64,000 nt of DNA from Paracentrotus lividus (taxonomy: Eukaryota; Echinodermata; Echinoidea; Camarodonta; Echinidae). This document shows, in pieces, positions 52,523 to 62,430 of the stretch. The stretch spans positions 18,074,897 through 18,138,896 of the forward strand of contig CALNVZ010003426.1 in assembly GCA_940671915.1 (NCBI GenBank). Reading direction: 5' to 3'. The position numbers and the translations under genes are program-made. Positions within the stretch are counted from its first letter, which is position 1. Each line of letters starts with the position of its first letter. The notes below the pieces were generated by a model. The model was not told where the DNA came from and made no database searches. It saw only the letters and a program-made list of their open reading frames with translations.

Positions 52523-55500
52523 CTGGATCAATAGTATTGTGGAAGAAATAGAAAACAAATTATATGAGCCATATCCGAACTGAATACATTTCTCGGGCCC
52601 ATTTGTCTAGCGACAATAGCGGCTGTATTATGTTTACGCATGGGCCCGATACGTTCATTGTATGAAGTCGGGCTGCGTCCGCTACTGTGAGCTGTGCCTT
52701 AAAGGGCAATTCATCCCTAAATCATTGCTGCATACATGCATAGACGTTTCCCATTGGAACATGACTTTGTACAATTTCTTCTGATAATCCCAAATGGCAG
52801 CCCCTGTGTAGTCGAGGGAAACCATACATTTCGACAACATTTATGCATTTACTCCTTTCTGAAACATTTCCGAGTGAAATCTTGCAGACCTACAAATTTG
52901 AAAACTATCAGAATATAGGTACATTTAGTACAAGAGGTTTGGAGTTCATTTTAAGCTTTCATAATACTTACAGCAATCAGACCGCTGATGAATTGCATTT
53001 CTTTTTCACTGTGTATTGAAACCAGGTCGGCTTGGAAATCATTCCTACAGCTGGCCCATGCTGAAGCAAAAGAGGCCGCATCAGTCACGAGGAGATAGCA
53101 ATGTCCCATAAATAGACGCCAGAGCTTAGGGCAATGCAGCTGGGTGGGTACAGGCAATGGTTTCTGGAACTCTATTTAAAGTCCCCGACCGGACCAAAAA
53201 ATGAAATAGCCAAATTACATATAGGGTAGATGTAGGGAATACCGGCCACTTAAGCTCATTTGCTTAATTAGCACATGAAAACAATAAAATCACAAAAGAA
53301 AAGATTCTCATTGCTTAGCTACATCATTCAACTTTATTTTCCAAAAAAATTGAGGTAATCAAATATTTGTTGAGGCAGTTATATGCAAATAATGACGTCA
53401 TCGTAAATTGTCCGGCATTCCCTACAGACAGTGTAGGAAATACCGGACAGTATGTTTTTACCTTTTTTTTGTATAAAGATCTGTCTGGAAGCACTGATTT
53501 GAATGTAAACCATCAACTTAACATGTTTGTATTGATTTTTATTAACATTATTCATTTTTAGAAGATTATATGCATTTTACTACAAAATTTCAAAACACTC
53601 AGAATAACTTTATATCTCATGTCATGACATACCACAATAATAATAAAGAGAAATAGACATTTCAAAATTGTCAAACAATTTAATAAATAAATATAATACA
53701 TTATATGCAACTTACTATTTGATCTACATGCTTAGCAACTCAACGGGAAGTAAAAAAAACAACCGTCCATGTGGTGTCCGGTATTCCCTACACAAAAAAA
53801 ATGACTGACTACACTTTTCAACACACTGCCACCCCAATACACAGGCTTTGTACAGTGCAAACACTCCATACACGTTTGGCCCACCCTCCACACATCTCCA
53901 TAATGCATGAAATAGAGGTCATGCCCCAATTCTATTTTATACCATCACATTTTCTAAAATGTCAATTTTTACATCAGGCCATTTTTTTCAGGCTGCAAAT
54001 TTTCCTACCTTGACAGATTGTGGTAGTTTTCTCGGAGATTTCTCACTTGTTGTTGTCGAATACAGCATTCAACCTTCCCAGACAGACCACCTGACCAATA
54101 GATGCCGGTATTTCAACTCAGTTGATCTTATGTTGGCAGCTAGGGCTGGACATGTGGTGACCGTCCCATATTCCCTACTGTCCGGTATTCCCTACATCTA
54201 CCCTACTATATATAATGTAATTAGGCCTATTAGGCCTAAAGTGAAAGCTAATAATATTATGCTACACAATACAACAATTCCAAGTTTAAGCATTTTTATT
54301 GTCCATCTAGAAAGTTTTTCATTAAAAAGATGATCGAACCTCAACCAGGCATACTCGAAATATTACCCCCTTATTTAATTGCGCGGGTGATGACGTCAAA
54401 GGATGTCAAAGGAATGCTACAGCCACCTGGCAGCCAGGTATGATGGAATTTGCCCTTTCATTTCATAACAATAGAATTCTAGTACACGAGGCGTCTATTG
54501 TTCTGACATAGCAATACAAACGTGTTTTCTAAAGGCGAAACCCAATCATGCCTGGCCGCCGGACGGACGTAGAATTCAATTAAAATCCTTTGACGTCATC
54601 GCCCGCTCCATTAATTAAGGGATAATTTTTCGAGTATTTGGGAGGGTGGCCTGGTTGAGGTTCAATAATTATGAATACTGTTATGAAAATTGAATTAAAT
54701 TTTTGTGTATTTATGTTATACGCCTATTTAGCTTTTAATCTTTAAGGTATTAGCCATCGTTTAAATTTGAAAAATGAAATATGGATCACACATTTTCTTT
54801 AAATGTAGTATGGCTAATCATGAGTTAGCAGATAAATTTGATGGACAAAATTTCAAAGATTCTCTAGACATTGTCATCTGCTGTAATGTGGGCTCTGATA
54901 TATTTTAATCATATTCATAGCGTCTGATATATTTTTAATCATGTTAATAGGTGTGTTCGATCTGATTCTTTGCCATGAAAATAAAAGTGGTATTTCGCCA
55001 GAGGATGCTCCGAGATTCTGAGACGTCTCATAAACGTCATCAAGGAGGGAAAATATCATATATGAGTACATTCGTTTCACGAGCGTCAAGCGACGATGCG
55101 GAGACCCAGGAAACGTCTCTGCGATTAGTTTCAAACCCGTCTCAAACGAGTCTGAAACCAGTCTCATAATACCACTATAAGGAGGCCTCATGCAGTCAGG
55201 TGTGTTAATTCGGAGCAGACCACTTTATGCGCAGAAAACTTTTCCACATAACGGATTGCATCTTACTTATTTGTCACATTTTTAGTTTCAAAATGGTGAC
55301 AAATTTTGGTTCCTTTTCATATTAACAAAAATGTGAAACTATTATGTTTAAATAATGAAGATTGGATAAAGTTTAGTAGGTCAGAAATAGTATACAACAT
55401 ACCAATTCCTCAATCAATAGTGAACTTTTGTCCTTGCCTAAATGTGAAATCTTATTCAGTCATTTTTAGTATCCCCTCATATAAAAAAAAATTATAATTA

Positions 55501-58500
55501 AAGTCAGGTGGTATCAAGCATGCCAAGAGGTGGTCCAGGAAATGCAAAAACGAATCCACCCAATATTATTATACAGTCTTTGTCAAAAAGAAAATGGTAC
55601 AGTCGGTAAAAAGTATTTAGGTATGAAATCTTCTCAAATGATGTGTGTATGTGGTACCAAGTCAAAGCCAAAAGATTCTTCTTGCTGATGCACTTTGTTT
55701 TGTATAATTTGCTTTTGTAAAACAAAAGTTATGCTAAATTTTGTGCGGCCGGATGAGCTTATCGAAATTACACACATCCATTGTTTCGGTGCGCTGAATT
55801 CATAGCTATTATGTGCGAAACCCATAGAAAAGCATGCGCAAATTACATTTTTTCCTGATTTTAGAAAACTGGTCATATCTCAAGATCTACAGCACCAAAT
55901 GGGATGAAAAAAATTGCAGAATAAAGCCTGATTTTCCTACTTTATGGAAATATTAAACATTTTTAGAATGTGATTAATTTTCATACTTTGAAAAAATGTT
56001 TTCTACTTGTACCATTTTATTTGACACAGACTGTAGTTTAGGTGGTCGTGGTAAATATGGTTTTCATTTTCATGGAAGGGAGCGTGTGGTTATCTTACTT
56101 TAAAGACGGTGAATCTTGGGCTTACATGGGTAATTTGACACCATTGATGGATGTTTATCCAATAACAGGTGTTTTCCATCACCTGATTTTTATGACCACT
56201 GCCAGAGTACCATCCGCGGGACCCGGACGGCGTATTGTATCAGTCGTTTTGATAAATTCTGTTTGAGCTGCACGCGATTTATATTTTCCAAACCGTTTAC
56301 AAATTAATTACTAAAATAAGCCTTGAACGTGCACTAAAATGTCCTAGTTTGGTTCATTTAAATTAGGAAACAAGTTGTCGCTGTCAATAATACTAGCCGA
56401 GTGTAGTCAGGCAGCCAGCTCGGTTTGGGTTAGCTGAACGAGGTACCAGTAGTAAAGTATTGGAATATATGGGGAGGAATCCTACATTTACTAAACCCAA
56501 CGTCTGGCAGTGCATCTCTGCTGCATAAGGTCCCTACAGCCGGGGGCGTCCAAAATGAGTGCCCATTTTACAAAAAAAAAAAATCTATTTTGAATAAAAA
56601 TAGCAGAATTCATTTTCTAAACACACTAACTTTGATGTCAAAATAAAGAGTATTAAATTGTCTTAACGCTTGTGTCATTTTGAAATCAGACTGAAATCGA
56701 AAACTGTGAAAGTTTTGATGAAGAAATGTTTTTTTCTCACTTTTTTACGAAAATATTTTTTTTCCCTTTTTCAATAATTTTTAATAAATAGTTGTATAAA
56801 ACATTGATGTTTGTAACTTTTCTAAAAACTACCTACGTGCATGTGAATAATGCTGTAAAAATAAGGGAGTTATATCTTATTCCGATAAAGAATTATGATG
56901 AGCTAAAGTCAGGAACGCAATATAGACAAAAATCAACAATTTGCCCCGTATCGAAGAAGAATCCCATACCCGTACGTGTATTAGGAAAGGCCGATAACAT
57001 GCGATAGCTTTTAGCAGACAAAACAAGTATCGAAAACTTGTACGCAATGTTCCGCATTTTTGGCACTTTTGTTTGCCTACTCACAGCCATCGCATCCAAT
57101 CAGCTTTTCATAATACACGTGTGGGTATTGTGTTATTCTCAGTCACGGGGCAAATTGTTGAATTTTGTCTATATTGCGTTCCTGACTTTATCTAATCATA
57201 ATTCTTTATCGGAATAAGATATAACTTCCTTCTTTTTACAGCATCATTCACATGCACGTAGGTAGTTTTTAGAAAAGTTACAAACATCAATGTTTTATAC
57301 AACTATTTATTAAAAATTATTGAAAAAAAGGGAAAAAAATATTTTCGTAAAAAAGTGAGAAAAAAACATTTCGTCATTAAAACTCTCACTGTTTTCGATT
57401 TCAATATGATTTCAAAATAGCACAAGCGTTAAGACAATTTAATACTCTTTATTTTGACATCAAATTAAGTGTGTTTAGAAAATGACTTTTGCTATTTTTA
57501 TTAAAAATAAAAATTTTTGTAAAATGGGCACTCATTTTGGACGCCCCCGGCTGTGGAGACCTTATGCAGCAGAGATGCACTGCCAGACGTTGGGTTAAGT
57601 AAATGTGGGATTCCTCCCCATATATTCCAATACTTCACTACTGGTACCTCGTTTAGCTAACCCAAACCGAGCTGGCTGCCTGACTAGTGGTATGAGGAGC
57701 AGACTCTCATCCAGAGGACTTGAGTTCGACTCCCAAGATTTTTTATTTTTTTATTTTTTATTTTTAATTTTTTTTTAGATGCTCTAAATGAATAGATCTT
57801 ACATGAATAAATAGGATCCATTAATAAAACCTATAGTTCAGAGACGAATTTTGATCCAAAATATTATTTTCATTTTGTACACCCATAATACACCCATAAG
57901 AAGAGAAATTACACTCATTTGAAAGTGATATTGATGGTCCATGGATTGGGGAACGATATGAAATGCTAAGTCCTAGATAAACATCTAAAAAGACCAAAGT
58001 GGTCTTTCCTGCCACACCCCCCCCCCAATATATAAATATAATATAAATAAACAAAAGTATATTTCAGGACAGAGTTTGAGATCTGACCCTAGACAGTATA
58101 ACTTTCTCGTATAGTCTCATCAGGAACCTTTTAGGGGCCCTGGCGCGGGCCGCAGGAAAGTCGCACGGGAACCGTATTGCAAGAGGCCTGTCAATATATT
58201 ATTTGGAGGACTCACTGAAAAACACGGGCGGAGCCCGCTCGGCTACCAGCAGAAACCCGTACGGCTACCGGCAGAACCCCGCTCGGGTCCCTTTGGTGAC
58301 TCCACGGGTTTTCTACGGCTTACCGGGTTGAGAAAAACGCCGGGAAAATCGAAAGCACGCAGTCGATCTTCCCGGCTCCCCTACATTTAAAGCATAACTA
58401 GTGGAAAATGTTCTGGTGTGCACATAAAATCGTAAGGGAGTCGGCCGCGAATCGCACATAAAGGTTAAAGTGTCTTTTCCTACTCACCGTACGGACCCCG

Positions 58501-61500
58501 GAATAGAAGCTTTTGGGGAAAGGAGGTATGACACAATAGTGGTCTCTATCCAGGTCGCCCTGAGGGTAAATCTCGTGCGAAAAAAAATTGGAACCGCACT
58601 GTAGAGAAATTATAAAAACGACTGATTCCCTCGCCGTACGGGTCCCCGGTCACGAACTGTGATCGAGGCATAATGCCTTGAATATTCCACCCATCGCTCC
58701 ATCTGGTAAAGTCATTAAATCTTACTTTCCCTAGCCCGATGATGCCCTAAGCTGTCTATGGTAAACAACTTGTTTTGCTGTGGTCAAGAAATTTACCTTC
58801 AAGACAGGTATCCCATGTGCTTTTCACCAAGTCTGGGGTCAGCAAATTTTGTTCCACTCCTCATGAAAGCTCAAGCCCCTATGGCTTTAATTGTTTGGTA
58901 TTAAATAAGAAGATGAATGAAATGCTTACCACACACGAGTCCGTGGAACTGGGTAGGACAGGTACATTGAAAACCGGTCAGTGTCTCCAAGCATGTCCCC
59001 CCATTATTGCAGGGGGATGAAAGGCAGTCTGTAGTGAATAGTTGACATCAAATCAATGTTTAATTAAATACAATGCTTTCTACGAAGGAAACTAGTTGTA
59101 AGACATTTTAAATTTAAAAAAAGAGAACATTTTGAACCATTATTCTATAAGTTTCAATCATAAATCTCTCGTGATACAACCCTTGGGTCATTATTGTGGT
59201 TTATAATAATATGGAAATTGCCCAAAATGGTTGATTTTATACTTTGTTTTTCCTAAACCACATCATGACGCGTGCATTTACTAGAAACAATTTGAATAAG
59301 GCTACATGCCTTGGACTTGTTTGTTCCTCAGTGTTTCATCTGAATACGTCATGATTGAGGTGAAGTCTTGTCTACACATGTTAAATAAACCCATTTTCTA
59401 AAAATTGAGTCCATGATGTTTTATGGTTTAAGGGGGAAATCGCGTCTCGGAAGAAATATGAGATTAAAGAATTGAGCAATTTTGCTCCTGTTGCAGCTTA
59501 AAGTGGTTAAAAAGGAGCCCGTGAGCTCTGCCAATAATTAATGCGATAGCGAACAATTATGCATTTTCTACCAGGCGCTGAGAGTCTTGCCCGTTGGTCC
59601 GTCGGTTGTCGCTTCGGATTCTCAAAGAGGCGGAGTATACTTTAAGTTGGAGGTGACTAGGCCTAATAATGTTCAATAAATTCTGCCGAGGGCTCTGACG
59701 GTTACTGGTCGATCGATGAGTTAAAAGCAGATCGGCTTTCGTGAGGCGCCTGCTTCTTTTGCTGCGCCCTACACTGTTAGAAAAAATTAAACAAGTTGTT
59801 TAAAATCTTAAACAACTGCGTGTTAACCGGTGAATTGCACAGCGTTGTTTAAAAACTAAGCAACCTGTAGTTGTTTAAAACTCTAACACTCTTGTTGTTT
59901 AAAAGTTTAAACGATCTGTTGTTTAATGGTTGTTTAAAATATCAATAGTATTGTTTAACGCTTCTCTCCAAAAATAAAAACGCTCCAACTTTTGGTTAAC
60001 GCGGCCTGGTATCGAACTCACGACCCTTCGATTATAAAGCATACGCTCTATCCACTGAGCCAACACATCAGTACATACATGTGTGAGGCATAAGTCCTTC
60101 ACCATGATTAAAATGTTGCACCGATTTTACCTTCCATGTAACGAGTGATGCCATTAGCTCATGACTATCACGTGACATTTGCCTCGGCCTGTTTAAACAA
60201 AACTGTTTAATATCTAAACTCTAATCTCTAAACAGGTCTTTTTTTAAGGCTTTAACCTCGCTTTTCCGGTTTTAAACAACAATGTTTAAATATCAAACAA
60301 GAATGTTTAACTTTTAAACCAACATTTTTTTTAAACAGCGAAATTTTTAAACCGCGTTCTAACAGTGTATCTACAATCTGTGTCAAAAAGAATGGTACAG
60401 TCGGGGAAAATCATTTAGGAATAAAATCTTTCAAAATGCTATGTATATATATGGTATCAAATTAAAGCTAATATATTTATCTTGCTGATGCAATTTATTT
60501 CAAATAATTTGGTTTTGTAGAACAAAAGATATGCCAATTTCTGTGTGAAGACAAGGGAATTGGCTCCGCGCAAACCTATTGTTCTTTTTGGTTCATTTTG
60601 GCATCTTATGTTCGAAATCTACACAACGGAATGGCACGGCGTGCGCAAAATAAATTTTCGTTGATTGCAGAAAACTAATCATATCTGAAGATCTACAGCA
60701 CCAAATGGGATAAAACAAAAAATTGCACAAGAAAGCTTATTGTTCCTGCTTTATTATGGAAATAACAAGCAATATTAGGTTGTGACTACCCTTTATACCA
60801 CAAAAAAAAGTTTCCCAATTGTACCATTTTATTTGACACAGACTGTATAGTCTCACTAACCAGGCGCTGTTCAGCTAACACATCAGAACTACCTGCTTGA
60901 TTGATTTTTCGCTAGTTGCCGGGTGATGATCAAATTCTAGCAGTGTCCGAGCAGACTGTAAATCGATCGGTAGCCGCCCGGCATTTGTGACCATAGCATG
61001 TCATGAAACAAATATTTAGTGATTCTCATTGAAAACTGTTATAAGCTACTGAAATGCTTGCATCTGATCGGCTGGGAGCACTTTGTCGGCTAAGGGTGGT
61101 ATCTCACTTCGGGGAAACAAAATTGAGACAGATTTGCCAGCATGGCATTGCACTAGATTTGTCTCCTCTGTATCCGCGACGGATTTTTTTTTGTGCCACA
61201 GGAGACAGATCTAGTACAATGCCATGCTGGCTAATCCGTCTTTTATGCCACGTAACCTTCTGTACGTGGCACAAAAGATTTCGTCGCAGAAAAAGCTAGT
61301 ACAATGCCATGCTGGCAAATCTGTCTCAATTTTGTTTCCGCGAAGTGAGATACCACCCTTAAATGCAAGTCCTTTCATGAAACGCCCCCAGATAGCGACT
61401 GTAAATTTGCTAGTTATCACAGCAACGATCGCCTCCTGCGGGAAAGTTATGGCGCATAAAGTGTTTTAAGCATTTATCGTTACATTAAACCAATGCTACT

Positions 61501-62307
61501 AGTGTAGATGGAAGCAGTTGCTACCTTGTCTGGAATGGGTTAAGGTGGCGTCACACTGTTCCGAAGTTGAGCAAAGATGGACACACGAAATGTGAATTGT
61601 TAGGGTTCGTGCGAATTCAGCCCCGAATCCCAACAGCCAAACAAGAGCCAAATCGAGAACGATGTCTACAAATCTACAATTACAATTACAATTAGGCCTA
61701 CACGATTGCACTCGAACAACGCACGAAGGGTACACGAATGACCCGATGCCTTTGACCATGATCAGAGCAAAATTTTAAATTTAAATTTCCACGACCGCGT
61801 GCCCATCGTTGCTCAACTTCGTGACAGTGTGACGCGGGCTGAAAGGTGGCGTTACACTGTCCTAAGGTTAAGCAAAGATGCACACACGAAATGCGAAATG
61901 TTAGGGTTTGGGCGAAGTCAGCCCCGACCTTAGTCAACAGCCAAACAATAGCCAAAACGAGAACGATGTCTACAGAAGGTTACACGATGGCACTCGAACA
62001 ACACACGAAGCCTGGCCCGATTTTCCATGATCGTGTGTCCATCTTTGCTAAACTTCGGGACAGTGTGACGCCATCTTATAGGAAAAGGGAGTTGAGAGAC
62101 GGGTCTAGGCCGAGGTACCTGGTATGTCGCATCGTAGTCGCTGGTTGACATTCTGCAATCCAGGAATATCTTTCAACCACCAAACATCCTCATTGGCTAC
62201 TGATTTCGGTACCATGGTAACGGTGTCTCCATTCTCCAGAGTAGTGACGTCACATGATATTTTAGGACATCCGTCATGCAGTTGACTTCCGGAAATCTGC
62301 CGAACAA
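52280..62307 (-). CDS. Mosaic secreted-type C-type lectin gene (Cys module, EGF, CTLD), 3' part
   Basis: Four minus-strand exons join in phase: 62307-62119, 59028-58930 (EGF), 53171-52972 and 52522-52280 (C-type lectin domain to stop). Upstream junctions are class 1-1, the layout of shuffled extracellular modules. The lectin domain has the WIGL-type core, a GPDEPNNRNG loop with EPN (mannose-type Ca2+ sugar site), WGD in place of WND, and the closing Cys pair ending PYICKS. An extracellular Ca2+-dependent carbohydrate-binding protein is inferred, possibly immune or egg/coelomic. The signal peptide and first exons are not in the window. The ends of the gene are secure, the linkage of the 62-kb exon less so. 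Confidence 0.75.
52972..53171 (-). CDS. Lectin gene exon: first half of C-type lectin domain
   Basis: Encodes EFQKPLPVPTQLHCPKLWRL, then FMGHCYLLVTDAASFASAWA and SCRNDFQADLVSIHSEKEMQ to FISGLIA, the domain's early Cys pair, A-W-x-x-C helix and LVSIHS strand. Donor GTAAGT is strong. The 3' splice acceptor (AAATAG) is chosen because it gives the phase needed by the EGF exon; CCAG eight bases on is the alternative. Confidence 0.85.
53219..54212. mobile_element. Inverted-repeat element with alternating 16-bp motif, about 990 bp
   Basis: Ends ATAGGGTAGATGTAGGGAAT and the reverse ATTCCCTACATCTACCCTA. The motif GTAGGGAATACCGGAC appears five times in alternating orientation near 53231, 53409, 53439, 53773 and 54178. 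The interior is AT-rich and non-coding. Lies in the intron between the EGF and lectin exons. Confidence 0.7.
54335..54664. mobile_element. Inverted-repeat MITE, about 330 bp
   Basis: GAACCTCAACCAGGCATACT and reversed GAACCTCAACCAGGCCACCC at the ends; inner blocks GATGACGTCAAAGGAT and CTTTGACGTCATCG also mirror. No coding capacity. Confidence 0.75.
54990..55190. mobile_element. GAGACGTCTC-family dispersed repeat, copy 3 (reverse)
   Basis: Reverse complement shows GTATTATGAGACTGGTTT, GAGACGGGTTTGAAACTAAT and GCAGAGACGTTTCCTGGGTC, matching the AMT intron copies at 35951 and 43711. Confidence 0.6.
55574..56033. mobile_element. TA-flanked MITE with CAGTCTGTGTCAAA termini, copy 1
   Basis: Left CAGTCTTTGTCAAAAAGAAA and right, reversed, CAGTCTGTGTCAAATAAAAT, with TA on both sides. 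Internally shares ATGGTACAGTCGG, CTTGCTGATGCA and AGATCTACAGCACCAAATGG with 60374-60845. Confidence 0.8.
56404..57686. mobile_element. Foldback element, about 1.28 kb
   Basis: Outer arms TAGTCAGGCAGCCAGCTCGG and CCGAGCTGGCTGCCTGACTA; arms include ACGTCTGGCAGTGCATCTCT and CGGGGGCGTCCAAAATGAG with mirrors. Arms of about 550 bp surround a loop of about 190 bp (56955-57145). Arm identity looks high, suggesting recent origin or conversion. Non-coding. Confidence 0.85.
57686..57740 (+). pseudogene. Possible tRNA-like SINE head
   Basis: TAGTGGTATGAGGAGCAG followed by GAGTTCGACTCCC gives A- and B-box-like motifs at roughly tRNA spacing, then a T/A-rich stretch. Weak; the folding is incomplete. Starts exactly at the end of the foldback. 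Confidence 0.3.
58120..58650. other. GC-rich island without recognisable gene
   Basis: Sharp rise in GC against AT-rich surroundings, with repeated CGGCTACC, GTACGG and CCCGCTCGG words. I found neither an exon nor a clear inverted repeat. It lies in the lectin-gene intron next to the EGF exon. Confidence 0.4.
58930..59028 (-). CDS. Lectin gene exon: EGF-like domain
   Basis: A 99-base class 1-1 exon encoding DCLSSPCNNGGTCLETLTGF then QCTCPTQFHGLVCG. The six Cys have EGF spacing with the C-NNGGTC, GFQCTCP and final C. Acceptor TTCACTACAG, donor GTAAGC. It has no Met and would be missed by an ORF scan. Confidence 0.9.
59772..60367. mobile_element. TA-flanked inverted-repeat element with TTTAAAC repeats
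   Basis: Termini CACTGTTAGAAAAAATTAAA and, reversed, CACTGTTAGAACGCGGTTTA, flanked by TA. The interior is crowded with GTTTAAAC-like words (TTGTTTAAAA, TGTTTAAAC). A tRNA-like sequence lies inside on the minus strand. Ends 6 bases before the next element. Confidence 0.75.
60004..60064 (-). pseudogene. tRNA-like sequence inside an inverted-repeat element
   Basis: Minus strand GTTGGCTCAGTGGATAGAGC is a good A box and D arm; GAGTTCGATACCAG is a fair B box and T loop. The anticodon stem (loop TTTATAA) pairs badly, so this is a pseudo-tRNA or SINE head. Confidence 0.5.
60374..60845. mobile_element. TA-flanked MITE with CAGTCTGTGTCAAA termini, copy 2
   Basis: Homologous to 55574-56033 along its length and in the same orientation; left terminus CAATCTGTGTCAAAAAG, right terminus reversed CAGTCTGTGTCAAATAAAAT; TA on both sides. 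Confidence 0.8.
61033..61390. mobile_element. GTCGGA-family MITE, truncated and interrupted
   Basis: AACTGTTATAAGCTACTGAA to TTTGTCGGCTA, then after a 267-bp insertion AATGCAAGTCCTTTCATGAA and ACGCCCCC. Same order as the copy at 48204; its outer left arm is missing. Confidence 0.75.
61093..61359. mobile_element. MITE nested in the GTCGGA element, 267 bp
   Basis: Termini AGGGTGGTATCTCACTTCG and its mirror, with TA on each side from the host. Arms of about 60 bp include CAAAATTGAGACAGATTTGC. A direct repeat, AGTACAATGCCATGCTGGC, occurs at 61211 and 61300. Confidence 0.8.
61541..61840. mobile_element. AAGGTGGCGTCACACTGT element, tandem copy 1
   Basis: Left AAGGTGGCGTCACACTGTTC, right reversed GCGTCACACTGTCACGAAGT. 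Interior TGGACACACGAAATG, CCAAACAAGAGCCAAA and GAGAACGATGTCTAC are shared with the next copy. Non-coding. Confidence 0.7.
61843..62078. mobile_element. AAGGTGGCGTCACACTGT element, tandem copy 2
   Basis: Left AAGGTGGCGTTACACTGTCC, right reversed AAGATGGCGTCACACTGTCC. Shorter than copy 1 by about 65 bp, mainly from losing a segment around the TACAATTACAATTA stretch. It ends 41 bases from the next lectin-gene exon. Confidence 0.7.
62119..62307 (-). CDS. Putative lectin gene exon: unidentified Cys-containing module
   Basis: A 189-base class 1-1 open segment encoding VRQISGSQLHDGCPKISCDV, TTLENGDTVTMVPKSVANED, VWWLKDIPGLQNVNQRLRCD and IP. Donor GTACCT splits a Gly/Asp codon that joins perfectly in phase to the EGF exon. 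Three Cys and a WW pair suggest an extracellular domain, but I cannot name the family. The acceptor (AAACAG) lacks a good pyrimidine tract, so the 5' edge is uncertain. Confidence 0.5.
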
Positions 62308-62430
62308 CTGTTTTGTGATTGCAATGTAACTTTTTGTTTTGAGTGATATTCTCTGGACTATTTTTCATTTTGTTTTAATTCTGTCTATTTATTGTTTTCT
62401 TTTCCTTAATGAAAGAGTTTTCTACAAATT

